From the NCBI RefSeq assembly GCF_047971665.1, contig NZ_JBKEAA010000019.1, positions 1 to 64,000 of the forward strand: a stretch of 64,000 bases of DNA. The letters are read 5' to 3'. This DNA is from Castellaniella sp047971665 (lineage in GTDB: Bacteria; Pseudomonadota; Gammaproteobacteria; Burkholderiales; Burkholderiaceae_B). Both the position numbers and the translations under genes were made by a program. Below the pieces are notes generated by a model. The model did not search any database. It was not told the origin of the DNA and saw only the letters and a program-made list of their open reading frames with translations. This document shows positions 1 to 8,165 of this stretch, in pieces. The first letter of the stretch is position 1, and each line of letters starts with the position of its first letter.

Positions 1-75
1 CAGCCCGTGCGTGGTGTGCTTCTTCCAAATTGGCGATTCAGTCTTCTTGCAAGAGGGCTGGATTGCAACCAGTTA

Positions 76-190
76 TGCTTGACGACCATAGCAAGGTGGA
101 CCCACTCCTTCCCATCCCGAACAGGACAGTGAAACGCCTTTGCGCCGATGATAGTGGGTGGACACCTGTGAAAGTAGGTCATCGTCAGGC
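76..190 (+). rRNA. rrf: 5S ribosomal RNA
   Basis: The stretch opens with TGCTTGACGACCATAGC and closes with GGTCATCGTCAGGC, whose ends pair to form helix I. The central CCCATCCCGAACAGGACAGTG block is the conserved loop B/C region of bacterial 5S rRNA. The length, about 115 nt, is normal for the family. It is followed at once by a strong terminator, as expected for the last gene of an rRNA operon. The 75 bases before it should be the 23S-5S spacer, so the 23S gene lies outside the window. The ends are set by pairing and may be off by one or two bases. Confidence 0.96.
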
Positions 191-200
191 TCTTATACCG

Positions 201-240
201 CAAAGCCCCTGCAGAGTATTCTGCAGGGGCTTTGTCTTTG
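201..240 (+). terminator. Rho-independent terminator of the rRNA operon
   Basis: A perfect 14-bp stem (201-214 with 221-234, arms CAAAGCCCCTGCAG and its complement) encloses a 6-base loop and is followed by a T-rich tail. It lies 10 bases after the 5S end. It separates the rRNA operon from the leftward-transcribed maf cluster. Confidence 0.93.
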
Positions 241-365
241 GGCCGCCAGCGCGGGCGCACGCCTGCCGGAGCACCTGAGTTCGGCTGTTTGATCCCCGCT
301 TTCCTCTGAAGGCACTGCCATTTCCAAATGGAAAAGGCGTGCCAGCCCGGTTGATGTGCGTCCGC

Positions 366-992
366 TTAGCCGATGCGCGCCAGCAGCCGGAAGGTCTCGT
401 GTGCCGGCAGTCCCATGACACCGCTGTGGCTGCCCGCAAGATGCGCCACGAAGGCTGCGGCCAGACCCTGGATGGCATAGCTGCCTGCTTTGCCGAAGGG
501 TTCTCCACTGGCAATGTAGGCCTCGACGTCGGCGTCCGTCAGCGGCTGGAAATGCACCGTGCTGATGCTGACCGCCTCATGAAAAGTGCCACGATGCGCC
601 AGGACCACCGCGGTGTGGACTGCATGTGCCCGGTCCGACAGGCGGCGCAGCATGGCTGCGGCGTCAGCCGCATCGCGCGGTTTGCCCAGCACGTCGCCTT
701 CCAGAATGACCGTGGTGTCCGCGCACAGGATGGGCGCATCCCGCCACCGGGTGGGCCAGGATCCGGGCAGCGGATCGGGCTGGCCGCCAGCGGCCAGCCA
801 GCGGACCGCATGCTCGGCCTTGTCTCGCGCCGTGCGACGGACGTAGTCGGCAGCGGCTTCGCCCGGCAATTGCGGCTCGTCTTCGCCTTCCGGCGCGGGT
901 ACGCGCAGGATACCGTGAGGAATCGCCAGCTGGTCCAGGATCTCGTGGCGGCGGGGGCTGGCCGAGGCCAGCAGAATGAAGGAAGGCGGCAT
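366..992 (-). CDS. maf: Maf-family nucleoside triphosphate pyrophosphatase
   Basis: The 208-residue product has the Maf/HAM1-fold signatures: SASPRR at residues 10-15, ADTTVILEGDVLGKP in the middle, and GKAGSYAIQG near the C-terminus. Maf proteins hydrolyse (d)NTPs, in particular modified or pyrimidine nucleotides, to monophosphates in the cytoplasm and so act as house-cleaning enzymes. The KAG-Y-IQG motif resembles the dTTP/UTP-acting YhdE branch more than YceF, but substrate choice is inferred. The ATG at 992 is used because family homology begins there; the open frame continues upstream without homology. It is the last gene of the leftward housekeeping cluster, 53 bases after pyk. Confidence 0.93.
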   Translation of the reverse strand: MPPSFILLASASPRRHEILDQLAIPHGILRVPAPEGEDEPQLPGEAAADYVRRTARDKAEHAVRWLAAGGQPDPLPGSWPTRWRDAPILCADTTVILEGDVLGKPRDAADAAAMLRRLSDRAHAVHTAVVLAHRGTFHEAVSISTVHFQPLTDADVEAYIASGEPFGKAGSYAIQGLAAAFVAHLAGSHSGVMGLPAHETFRLLARIG

Positions 993-1045
993 CGTAAAGG
1001 GGCTTCTCACCGGCGGTCCTGCGCGGCGAACGCAGAATTCATGCT

Positions 1046-2488
1046 TCAGTTCACACGCAGGATCTTCATCCCGTTGGTACCGCCGCTGTTGCTGTAGAAG
1101 TCGCCCTTGGTCAGGATGATCCAGTCGCCCGACTGCAACTGTCCCTGACTGCGCAGGATGTCGATGGCGGCCTCGCTGACCTCCGCGGGGGGCAGAGCGG
1201 CGGCATCGAAGGAGACGGTATAGACGCCCCGGAACAGCGCGGCCCGGCACTGGGTGGCAGGGTGACGTGTATAGCAGTAGATGGGAACGCCGGAGCGGAT
1301 GCGCGACATGATGAGCGGGGTATGGCCGCTTTCCGTCAGGCTGATGATGGCCTTGATGCCCGGAAAATGGTTGGCCGAATACATGCTGGCCAGCGCGATG
1401 GTCTCGTCGCAACGTGAGAATGTCTCGCCCAGGCGGTGATGGGACAGGGTGCTGGTGGGCTCGCGTTCGGCACCCAGGCAGATCCGCGCCATGGCTTGAA
1501 CCGCCTCGACAGGGTATTGTCCGGAGGCCGATTCTGCCGAGAGCATGACCGCATCCGTGTAGTCGAGCACCGCATTGGCCACATCGGAGACCTCTGCCCG
1601 GGTCGGAATGGGGCTGGAGATCATGGACTCCATCATCTGGGTGGCCGTGATCACCAGCTTGTTCAGCGTCCGGGCGTGCTGGATGATGCGTTTCTGGATG
1701 CCCGCCAGGCGGGCATCGCCGATCTCCACGCCCAGATCGCCCCGGGCCACCATCACGCCATCACTGGCGCGGATCAGGTCGTCCAGCGCTGTATCGTCGG
1801 CCACGGCCTCGGCGCGTTCGATCTTGGCAATGATCCAGGCTGCGCTGCCAGCGTCGCGCACCAGCTGACGCGCTTGTTCAATGTCCTCTCCCGCGCGGGG
1901 AAAGGACACCGCGACGTAGTCCAGTTCGAGTTCGGCGGCCAGCAGGATGTCCTGGCGGTCCTTGTCGGTGAGGCTGGGGGCCGAGATGCCACCGCCGCGC
2001 CGATTGATGCCCTTGTTGTTGGACAGTGGCCCGCCGACCTCGATCCGGGTATGTACCGCCACGGCGTCCACGGACTCGACCCGCAGGATGACGCGGCCAT
2101 CGTCCAGCAGCAGTTCGTCGCCAGGCGCGCAGTCCTGGACCAGCGGCGGGTATTCGATGCCGACGATTTCATCGGTGCCGGCGTCCAGCGGATGCTGGAT
2201 CGACAGGATGAAGGTATCCCCCGCATTCAGGGTCACCGGTCCGTCGGCAAAGCGGCCGATGCGGATTTTGGGCCCCTGAAGATCACCCATGAGTCCGATG
2301 TGCCGGTTGTGCCGCGCAGAAATCTCGCGCACCAGCCGGACCCGCTCGCGGTGGTCTTCGGGCTTGCCATGGGAAAAATTCAGCCGGGCCACGTCCAGGC
2401 CGGCCAGAATCAGAGCTTCGATGCTTTCGGGGCTGGAGGTCGAGGGCCCCAGCGTGGCGACGATCTTGGTGCGGCGGCGGACTGTCAT
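1046..2488 (-). CDS. pyk: Pyruvate kinase
   Basis: The 480-residue protein converts phosphoenolpyruvate and ADP to pyruvate and ATP at the end of glycolysis. It starts with RTKIVATLGPSTSS, carries the N-F-S-H-G active-site turn at about 37-41, the IIAKIERAEAV catalytic lysine segment near 215-225, and VMVARGDLGVEI near 245. The C-terminal allosteric domain ends in ILTKGDFYSNSGGTNGMKILRVN. Length is typical of bacterial type II/A-type enzymes. It sits between rlmH and maf in the same orientation, 12 bases after rlmH, so it is probably co-transcribed with housekeeping genes. This is not the usual neighbour pair in Bordetella-like genomes as I recall them. Confidence 0.97.
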   Translation of the reverse strand: MTVRRRTKIVATLGPSTSSPESIEALILAGLDVARLNFSHGKPEDHRERVRLVREISARHNRHIGLMGDLQGPKIRIGRFADGPVTLNAGDTFILSIQHPLDAGTDEIVGIEYPPLVQDCAPGDELLLDDGRVILRVESVDAVAVHTRIEVGGPLSNNKGINRRGGGISAPSLTDKDRQDILLAAELELDYVAVSFPRAGEDIEQARQLVRDAGSAAWIIAKIERAEAVADDTALDDLIRASDGVMVARGDLGVEIGDARLAGIQKRIIQHARTLNKLVITATQMMESMISSPIPTRAEVSDVANAVLDYTDAVMLSAESASGQYPVEAVQAMARICLGAEREPTSTLSHHRLGETFSRCDETIALASMYSANHFPGIKAIISLTESGHTPLIMSRIRSGVPIYCYTRHPATQCRAALFRGVYTVSFDAAALPPAEVSEAAIDILRSQGQLQSGDWIILTKGDFYSNSGGTNGMKILRVN

Positions 2489-2500
2489 GGCGGATGCTCC

Positions 2501-2971
2501 TCAGGCTCGATGATATGGGTGGCCCGCCTGGATGGACCAGGCGCGGTAGAGCTGTTCGGCCAGCAGGATGCGGACCAGGGGATGGGGCAAAGTCAGAGAG
2601 GACAGGCGCACGGTCTGTCTGGCGGTTTGTTTCAGGGCCGGATCCAGTCCGTCGGGTCCGCCGACAATGAAGGCAATGTCGTGACCACTGGCGCGCCAGG
2701 TTTCGAGGTGGCCCGCCAGGTCCTGCGTGCTCAGGTCGCGGCCGCGCTCGTCGAGGATGACGCGCCAGGCCTGCGCGGGCAGGGCGGCCTCGATGCGCAG
2801 GGCTTCGGCATGCATCAGCTGCCGGGGGGTCTTGCCGCTGGTGCGGGGCTCGGGACGGATCTCATGCAGCTCCAGCGCGCAGTCGCGCGGCAGGCGCTTG
2901 GCAAAATCCTGCCAGGCCGTCTGGACCCAGGCGGGCATGCGGGTGCCGACGGCATAGACCAGGAGTTTCAT
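2501..2971 (-). CDS. rlmH: 23S rRNA (pseudouridine1915-N3)-methyltransferase RlmH
   Basis: This 156-residue SPOUT-class enzyme methylates pseudouridine 1915 of helix 69 in 23S rRNA, using S-adenosylmethionine, on assembled 70S ribosomes. The SAM-binding trefoil-knot motif VGGPDGLD lies at about 103-110, and the C-terminus PHPLVRILLAEQLYRAWSIQAGHPYHR is the conserved family ending. It overlaps the rsfS stop by four bases (ATGA at 2968-2971), so the two are translationally coupled. The rsfS-rlmH pairing is conserved across bacteria. Confidence 0.97.
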   Translation of the reverse strand: MKLLVYAVGTRMPAWVQTAWQDFAKRLPRDCALELHEIRPEPRTSGKTPRQLMHAEALRIEAALPAQAWRVILDERGRDLSTQDLAGHLETWRASGHDIAFIVGGPDGLDPALKQTARQTVRLSSLTLPHPLVRILLAEQLYRAWSIQAGHPYHRA

Positions 2972-3363
2972 TCGTCTTCGTCAGAACCGGCCAGTTTGTT
3001 GGCTTGCGCGGGGCCGGTGGGCAGCAGCCTGACCCGCACCGGCTTGGCACCCCAGATTTCTTCCAGATTGTAGTAGGTGCGGATGGCGGGTTGCATGCAG
3101 TGCACCACGATGTCGCCCAGATCGACCAGCAGCCATTCGCCAGTGTCCTCGCCTTCGTAGGCGATGATCTCCAGACCGTGTTGCTTGGCCTGTTCGGCGA
3201 CATGGCTGGCAATGGCGCGGGTCTGGCGATTGGAGGTGCCGGTGGCGATGATGACGCGGTCGAACAGGCCGGTCAGGCCTGTGGTGTTGAAGACTTTGAT
3301 GTCCCGGGCCTTGGCGTCTTCCAGGGCGTCGATGACAAGGCGTTGCTGTTTTTGCAGATTCAT
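2968..3363 (-). CDS. rsfS: Ribosomal silencing factor RsfS
   Basis: The 131-residue protein binds L14 of the 50S subunit and blocks subunit joining when nutrients are short. Family features visible are the N-terminal LQKQQRLVIDALEDAKARDIKV helix-strand, FDRVIIATGTSNRQTRAIA, EGEDTGEWLLVDLGDIVVHCM and the C-terminal YYNLEEIWG. The ATG at 3363 overlaps the nadD stop by four bases. A longer open frame reaches 4209 but covers nadD in another frame and has no homology. The acidic C-terminal tail (GSDEDE) is unremarkable. Confidence 0.96.
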   Translation of the reverse strand: MNLQKQQRLVIDALEDAKARDIKVFNTTGLTGLFDRVIIATGTSNRQTRAIASHVAEQAKQHGLEIIAYEGEDTGEWLLVDLGDIVVHCMQPAIRTYYNLEEIWGAKPVRVRLLPTGPAQANKLAGSDEDE

Positions 3364-3965
3364 GGGGTTTCGGGGTTCAGGTAGAGCCGATGGCGGCGGA
3401 TATAGGCCAGCACGCGAGGGTTCAGCATCGTGCCGACAGGCTGACCGGAGGCCAGGTGCTGCCGGATTTCCGTGGCGGAAATCGGCCACGGCGTGAAGGG
3501 AATCCGGACCAGTCCGCCGGGTGCCAGGGCCTGTGCCAGCTCGGCGGGGGGTGCCACGGGCGAGCCGGGTCGTTCGGCGACGGCCAGCCGGACGTGTTGC
3601 AGCAATTCGCGCCAGTGGTGCCAGGTGCAGAAATTGGCCAGCTGGTCCGATCCGAGGATCCATGTATATTGAGCCGTGGCAGGCAGCGCGGCAAGCGTGT
3701 CGATGGTGTAGGTGTTGCCGGCGCGCCGCAGCTCGATCGGGTTGACACGCAGGCCCGGGTCGTCGGCGCAGGCCAGTTCCAGCATGCGCAGCCGATGTTC
3801 CGGCGCAGCGCCCAGTCGGCCTCGCTGCCAGGGGCGCGCGGCGGGCAGCAGTTCGACATGTTCCAGTCCCAGGGCGTCCCGTGCGGCCTGGGCCAGCGCG
3901 ATATGGGCCCGGTGCACCGGGTCGAAGCTGCCCCCCAACAGTCCGACCTGGGACGTCACAGCCAT
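3360..3965 (-). CDS. nadD: Nicotinate-nucleotide adenylyltransferase
   Basis: NadD transfers AMP from ATP to nicotinate mononucleotide, giving deamido-NAD in NAD synthesis. The nucleotidyltransferase motif VGLLGGSFDPVHRAHI lies at about 7-22 and the second ATP-binding motif ISATEIRQHL near 165-175. The total of 201 residues fits the family. The ATG at 3965 (MAVTSQVG) is chosen because it gives the normal N-terminus; it overlaps the end of hemF by ten bases. The next gene, rsfS, overlaps its stop. pncB for NAD salvage is also in this window (16.4-17.6 kb), but in a separate unit. Confidence 0.95.
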   Translation of the reverse strand: MAVTSQVGLLGGSFDPVHRAHIALAQAARDALGLEHVELLPAARPWQRGRLGAAPEHRLRMLELACADDPGLRVNPIELRRAGNTYTIDTLAALPATAQYTWILGSDQLANFCTWHHWRELLQHVRLAVAERPGSPVAPPAELAQALAPGGLVRIPFTPWPISATEIRQHLASGQPVGTMLNPRVLAYIRRHRLYLNPETP

Positions 3966-4861
3966 GCGCGCGGTCGCAGATAGTCGGCCAGCGCCGATTC
4001 GGGTGATCCCGGCTCGGGCGTCCAGTCGTAACGCCATTGGGCAAGGGGCGGCATGGACAGCAGGATGGATTCCGTGCGCCCGCCCGATTGCAGGCCGAAC
4101 AGCGTGCCCCGGTCGTAAACCAGGTTGAATTCCACATAGCGGCCGCGCCGATAGGCCTGGAACGCGCGCTCGCGTTCACCATAGGGGGTGTCGCGGCGCG
4201 CCTGGACAATAGGTGCGTAGGCCGGGATGAAGCAGTCGCCCACGGCCCGGGTCAGGGCGAAGCAGATGTCGAAATCAGGGGTGTTCAGATCGTCGAAGAA
4301 CAGGCCGCCGACCCCGCGTGTCTCACCCCGGTGGCGCAGCAGGAAATAGTCGTCGCACCAGGCCTTGTAGCGGGGGTACTTGTCGTCGCCAAAGGGGGCG
4401 ACCGCATCGTGGCAGACCTGATGGAAATGATGCACGTCGGCATCTACCGGGTAGTAGGGCGTCAGATCCAGACCGCCGCCGAACCAGAAAACGTCGGCGT
4501 GATGGCCTTCCGGGTCATGCGCGACGAACAGACGCACATTCATGTGCGTGGTCGGCACATGGGGATTGCGCGGATGCAGCACCATGGACACGCCCATGGC
4601 CTCCCAGCTGCGACCGGTCAGTTCGGGTCGGTGGGCGCTGGCCGAAGGCGGCAAGGCATCGCCCTGCACATGGCTGAACAGCACGCCGGCGCGCTCGAAG
4701 ACCTTGCCGTCCTCGCAATAGCGGGCCAGGCCGCCGCCGCCCTCCGGGCGCGACCAGGGATCCCGGCCGAAGGCCGAGCCCTCGAGATCCTCCAGGGCCT
4801 GGACGATGCGGTCCTGGAGCTGGGAAAATGTATCGTGAACCAGGAGGACGGGGACGTGCAT
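3956..4861 (-). CDS. hemF: Oxygen-dependent coproporphyrinogen III oxidase
   Basis: HemF decarboxylates coproporphyrinogen III to protoporphyrinogen IX with molecular oxygen in haem synthesis. The 301-residue protein has the family blocks HPRNPHVPTTHMNVRLFVA, WFGGGLDLTPYYP and RYKAWCDDYFLLRHRGETRGVGGLFFDDL, and ends in an SPESALADYLRPRAWL tail. Length matches the family (about 300). It is 24 bases downstream of purD and overlaps nadD. An aerobic HemF beside an NO reductase elsewhere in the window suits a facultative or respiratory organism. Confidence 0.97.
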   Translation of the reverse strand: MHVPVLLVHDTFSQLQDRIVQALEDLEGSAFGRDPWSRPEGGGGLARYCEDGKVFERAGVLFSHVQGDALPPSASAHRPELTGRSWEAMGVSMVLHPRNPHVPTTHMNVRLFVAHDPEGHHADVFWFGGGLDLTPYYPVDADVHHFHQVCHDAVAPFGDDKYPRYKAWCDDYFLLRHRGETRGVGGLFFDDLNTPDFDICFALTRAVGDCFIPAYAPIVQARRDTPYGERERAFQAYRRGRYVEFNLVYDRGTLFGLQSGGRTESILLSMPPLAQWRYDWTPEPGSPESALADYLRPRAWL

Positions 4862-4885
4862 GTCGGGCTCTGTCCGCTGTGTGCC

Positions 4886-6184
4886 TCAGTCGTGCCGCTT
4901 GCCAGCGGCCAGGGCGCGCCAGCCGATGTCGCGACGGAACTGACGGCCTTCGAACTGGGTCTGATTGACGGTCTCGTAGGCGGCTTGCTGGGCGCGGCGA
5001 ATGGAGTCGGACAGCGCCGTGACGCACAGCACACGTCCTCCGCTGGTGCGCAGCGGACCGCCGTCGGTCACGGTGCCGGCATGGAATGTGACGCAGTCGG
5101 GTGTGTCCGGCACCAGCGCCGTGATCGGATCGCCCTTGCGGGGGGCGTCCGGATAGCCGGCCGCGGCGAGCACCACGCCCACGGCAGTGCGCCGGTCCCA
5201 ATCGATCTCGGCCTGGTCCAGCGTGCCGTCCAGGGCATGCTCCAGGACCTCGGAAAAGTCGCTTTTCACGCGCAGCATGATGGGTTGGGTCTCAGGGTCG
5301 CCCAGGCGGCAGTTGAATTCCAGGACCTTGAGGCTGCGGCTGGCGTCGGGTCCCGGGCCGATCATCAGGCCGGCATACAGAAAGCCGGTATAGGGCAGAC
5401 CGTCATGCGCCATGCCCTGGATCGCGGGCTGGATGATTTCGCGCATGATGCGGTTGTGCAGGGCCGGGGTGACGATGGGCGCGGGTGAGTAGGCGCCCAT
5501 GCCGCCGGTGTTGGGGCCGGTGTCGCCATCCAGCAGACGCTTGTGATCCTGGCTGGTGGCCAGTGGCAGGACGTGCTGGCCGTCGCACATGACGATGAAG
5601 CTGGCTTCTTCGCCTTCGAGGAATTCTTCGACCACCACGCGGGCGCCGGCCGCGCCGAAGGCGCCGTGTTCACCCAGCATGTGATCGATGGCCCCCAGGG
5701 CCTCGTCCAGGTGCTGGGCCACGACCACGCCTTTGCCGGCGGCCAGGCCGTCGGCCTTGATGACGATGGGCGCTCCTTGGGTGCGGATGTAGGCGTGGGC
5801 CTCGTCGGCGTCGGTAAAGGTCGCATAGGCGGCGGTCGGAATGTCGTGGCGCACCATGAACGCCTTGGCGTGGTCCTTTGAGCTTTCGAGCTGGGCAGCC
5901 GCCTGCGTGGGGCCGAAAATGCGCAATCCCGCGGCGCGAAAGGCGTCCACGATGCCAGCGGCCAGCGGCGCCTCGGGGCCGACGACGGTAAAGGCGATCT
6001 TTTCCTGGCGTGCGAACTCGATCAGCGCGTCGGTGTCCTGCAGCGGCAGGTTTTCCAGGGCCGGCGCCTGGTCGGTGCCGCCATTGCCGGGCGCGACATA
6101 GACTTTTTGTACCCGGGGCGATTGGGCCAGACGCCATGCCAGGGCGTGTTCGCGGCCGCCGGAACCGATGACGAGCAGTTTCAT
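4886..6184 (-). CDS. purD: Phosphoribosylamine-glycine ligase (GAR synthetase)
   Basis: PurD joins 5-phosphoribosylamine and glycine using ATP in the second step of purine synthesis. The 432-residue ATP-grasp enzyme begins MKLLVIGSGGREHALAWRL, carries VIKADGLAAGKGVVVA (ATP-binding) near 140-155, the SQDHKRLLDGDTGPNTGGMGAYSPAP block and FNCRLGDPETQ (metal-binding). Its start codon overlaps the yebC stop (ATGA, 6181-6184), indicating coupling. A standard monofunctional enzyme; no purH/purN fusion. Confidence 0.98.
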   Translation of the reverse strand: MKLLVIGSGGREHALAWRLAQSPRVQKVYVAPGNGGTDQAPALENLPLQDTDALIEFARQEKIAFTVVGPEAPLAAGIVDAFRAAGLRIFGPTQAAAQLESSKDHAKAFMVRHDIPTAAYATFTDADEAHAYIRTQGAPIVIKADGLAAGKGVVVAQHLDEALGAIDHMLGEHGAFGAAGARVVVEEFLEGEEASFIVMCDGQHVLPLATSQDHKRLLDGDTGPNTGGMGAYSPAPIVTPALHNRIMREIIQPAIQGMAHDGLPYTGFLYAGLMIGPGPDASRSLKVLEFNCRLGDPETQPIMLRVKSDFSEVLEHALDGTLDQAEIDWDRRTAVGVVLAAAGYPDAPRKGDPITALVPDTPDCVTFHAGTVTDGGPLRTSGGRVLCVTALSDSIRRAQQAAYETVNQTQFEGRQFRRDIGWRALAAGKRHD

Positions 6185-6912
6185 TCGGCCTCGTCCAGAA
6201 CGGCGGTGGTATAGACCTCCTGGACATCGTCCAGATCCTCCAGCAGATCGATGATCCTTTGCATTTTTTCGGCATCCTCTCCGGCCAGCTCGACTTTGGA
6301 CAGGGCCTTCATGATGACGCCGTGCACCTCGGCCTCGAGACCGGCGGCCTCGAAAGCCTGCTTCAGCGCCGCGTAATCGCCCGGCTCACAGGTGACCTCG
6401 ATCATGCCTTCCTCGTCGGACTGGACGTCATCGGCGCCGTTTTCCAGGGCGATCTCCATGGCCTGTTCTTCCGAGGTGCCGGGCGCGAAGATGAATTGAC
6501 CGCAATGCTTGAACATGTAGACCACACTGCCGTCCTGGCCCAGGTTGCCGCCGTGCTTGGACAGCGTGTGGCGGACTTCGGAGACGGTGCGCTGGCGATT
6601 GTCGGTCATGCAGTCGATGATCAGCGCCGCGCCGCCGATGCCGTAGCCTTCGTAGCGGATTTCCTCGTAGTTGGCGCCGTCCTCGGTGCCCGATCCGCGC
6701 TGGATGGCGCGCAGGATGTTGTCCTTGGGCATGTTGGCGGACGTCGCCTTGTCCCAGGCGAGGCGCAGGGCGGGATTGGCATCGGGATCGGGACCGCCGG
6801 CACGGGCGGCCACAGTGATTTCACGGATGATCTTCGTCCAGAGCTTGCCGCGCTTGGCGTCCTGACGCCCTTTGCGGTGCTGGATGTTTGCCCATTTGCT
6901 GTGTCCGGCCAT
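6181..6912 (-). CDS. yebC: YebC/PmpR-family protein
   Basis: The 243-residue protein begins with the diagnostic MAGHSKWANIQHRKGRQDAKRGK, has the NPALRLAWDKATSANMPKDNI segment and the three-domain YebC layout. Family members are reported both as DNA-binding transcription regulators and, for some, as ribosome-associated factors easing translation of polyproline stretches; which applies here cannot be read from sequence. It is the first gene of the leftward cluster, so its upstream region (6913-7093) should hold the cluster promoter. Confidence 0.95.
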   Translation of the reverse strand: MAGHSKWANIQHRKGRQDAKRGKLWTKIIREITVAARAGGPDPDANPALRLAWDKATSANMPKDNILRAIQRGSGTEDGANYEEIRYEGYGIGGAALIIDCMTDNRQRTVSEVRHTLSKHGGNLGQDGSVVYMFKHCGQFIFAPGTSEEQAMEIALENGADDVQSDEEGMIEVTCEPGDYAALKQAFEAAGLEAEVHGVIMKALSKVELAGEDAEKMQRIIDLLEDLDDVQEVYTTAVLDEAE

Positions 6913-7093
6913 GATGTGTCGAGTTCTAAGAGGATGCGTTCAACGAACCTGCGATTTTAACGCCTCAGGCCAAATCAGTCTGCGGCCTGGTTGCCCTGGT
7001 CCGATCCACGGGCGCAGGCGGCGCATCATGAACCGGCAGGAATTTATGCTAGTCTGAATCTTTGTCAAACAGTCAGGCCCGGCGGGGCCGGGG

Positions 7094-8095
7094 GTGTCCA
7101 TCGTGGAAAAAACGGAAAAGGCCCAGGTGATTCGCGTGCATGAGCATGGCGGACCCGAACTGATGCGGCTGGAAGAGATAGACGTTCCGCCCCCCGCGCT
7201 GCATGAGGTCCGCATCCGCCAGAAGGCCATCGGCCTGAATTTCATCGATATCTACTGCCGTACGGGCCTTTATCCGAATCCGCTGCCTCATGGCCTGGGC
7301 TTCGAGGCTGCCGGCGTGGTCGAGTCGGTGGGTGCCGAGGTGCGTCACTTGCGCGCGGGCGATCGCGTGGCCTACGGACAGAGCCCCATCGGCGCGTATG
7401 CGGACTTGCGCAACGTGCCGGGTGACCGGGTGGTGAGGATTCCCGATGGTGTCGGGTTCGAGCAAGCCGCCGCGCTGATGCTCAAGGGGCTGACGGTGCA
7501 GTATCTGTTTCGCCAGACCTATCGGCTGCAGGGCAATGAAACCGTGCTGTTCCATGCCGCAGCAGGCGGGGTCGGGCTGATCGCCTGTCAGTGGGCCAGG
7601 GCGCTGGGCGTGCGTCTGATCGGCACCGTATCGACCCCTGAAAAGGCCGCGCTGGCGCGCCGTCACGGGGCCTGGGAGGTGATCGATTCCAGCCGTGAGG
7701 ACATCGTCGCCCGGGTCAAGGAACTGACCGATGGCAGCAAGGTGCCGGTGGTCTACGACGGCGTCGGCAAGAGCACCTGGGAAATCTCGCTCGATTGTCT
7801 CCAGCCGCGTGGCCTGATGGTCAGTTTCGGCAATGCGTCCGGGCCGGTCGAAGGCGTCAATCTGGGCCTGCTTGCGGCCAAGGGGTCGCTCTATGTCACC
7901 CGGCCAACGCTGGCAGCGTACGTGGCGACCGCGCAGGCCATGCAGGCCGCCGCAGACGAGGTGTTCGAACTGGTGACTGCCGGCAAGCTCGACATCGTGA
8001 TCGGTCAGCGGTTTTCTCTGGCGGACGCAGCGCAGGCGCATGCCGCCCTGAATTCGCGCGGGACGACGGGCGCGACTGTGCTGACTCTGGACTGA
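7094..8095 (+). CDS. qor: NADPH:quinone oxidoreductase (zinc-independent MDR family)
   Basis: The 333-residue product belongs to the QOR branch of the medium-chain dehydrogenase/reductase superfamily, which reduces quinones with NADPH in the cytoplasm. It shows the GFEAAGVVESVG segment, the Rossmann motif AAAGGVGLIACQWARALG near 155-172, and no structural-zinc cysteine cluster. The start is taken as GTG 7094. GTG 7103 or an internal codon is possible, because the first 12 residues are not conserved and no clear ribosome binding site decides. It is transcribed away from yebC and converges on fbp. Confidence 0.9.
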   Translation: MSIVEKTEKAQVIRVHEHGGPELMRLEEIDVPPPALHEVRIRQKAIGLNFIDIYCRTGLYPNPLPHGLGFEAAGVVESVGAEVRHLRAGDRVAYGQSPIGAYADLRNVPGDRVVRIPDGVGFEQAAALMLKGLTVQYLFRQTYRLQGNETVLFHAAAGGVGLIACQWARALGVRLIGTVSTPEKAALARRHGAWEVIDSSREDIVARVKELTDGSKVPVVYDGVGKSTWEISLDCLQPRGLMVSFGNASGPVEGVNLGLLAAKGSLYVTRPTLAAYVATAQAMQAAADEVFELVTAGKLDIVIGQRFSLADAAQAHAALNSRGTTGATVLTLD

Positions 8096-8099
8096 CGGG

Positions 8100-8126
8100 A
8101 CGGGCCGGGCAGGAGGCCCGGCCCGT
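8100..8126. terminator. Hairpin between convergent qor and fbp
   Basis: An 11-bp G+C-only-rich perfect stem (8100-8110 with 8116-8126) closes a 5-base AGGAG loop, five bases after the qor stop. There is no T-run on either side, so it may be a Rho-dependent end or mRNA-stabilising hairpin shared by both genes. Confidence 0.5.
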
Positions 8127-8165
8127 GGCCGGCGGCTGATGCACGGGACCGCCGGGATTACCGGG

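Noticed and set aside
1436..3073. 545-codon plus-strand frame over pyk and rlmH
   Set aside because: It is antisense to two well-recognised genes and is made of low-complexity Gly/Ala/Arg/Gln sequence.
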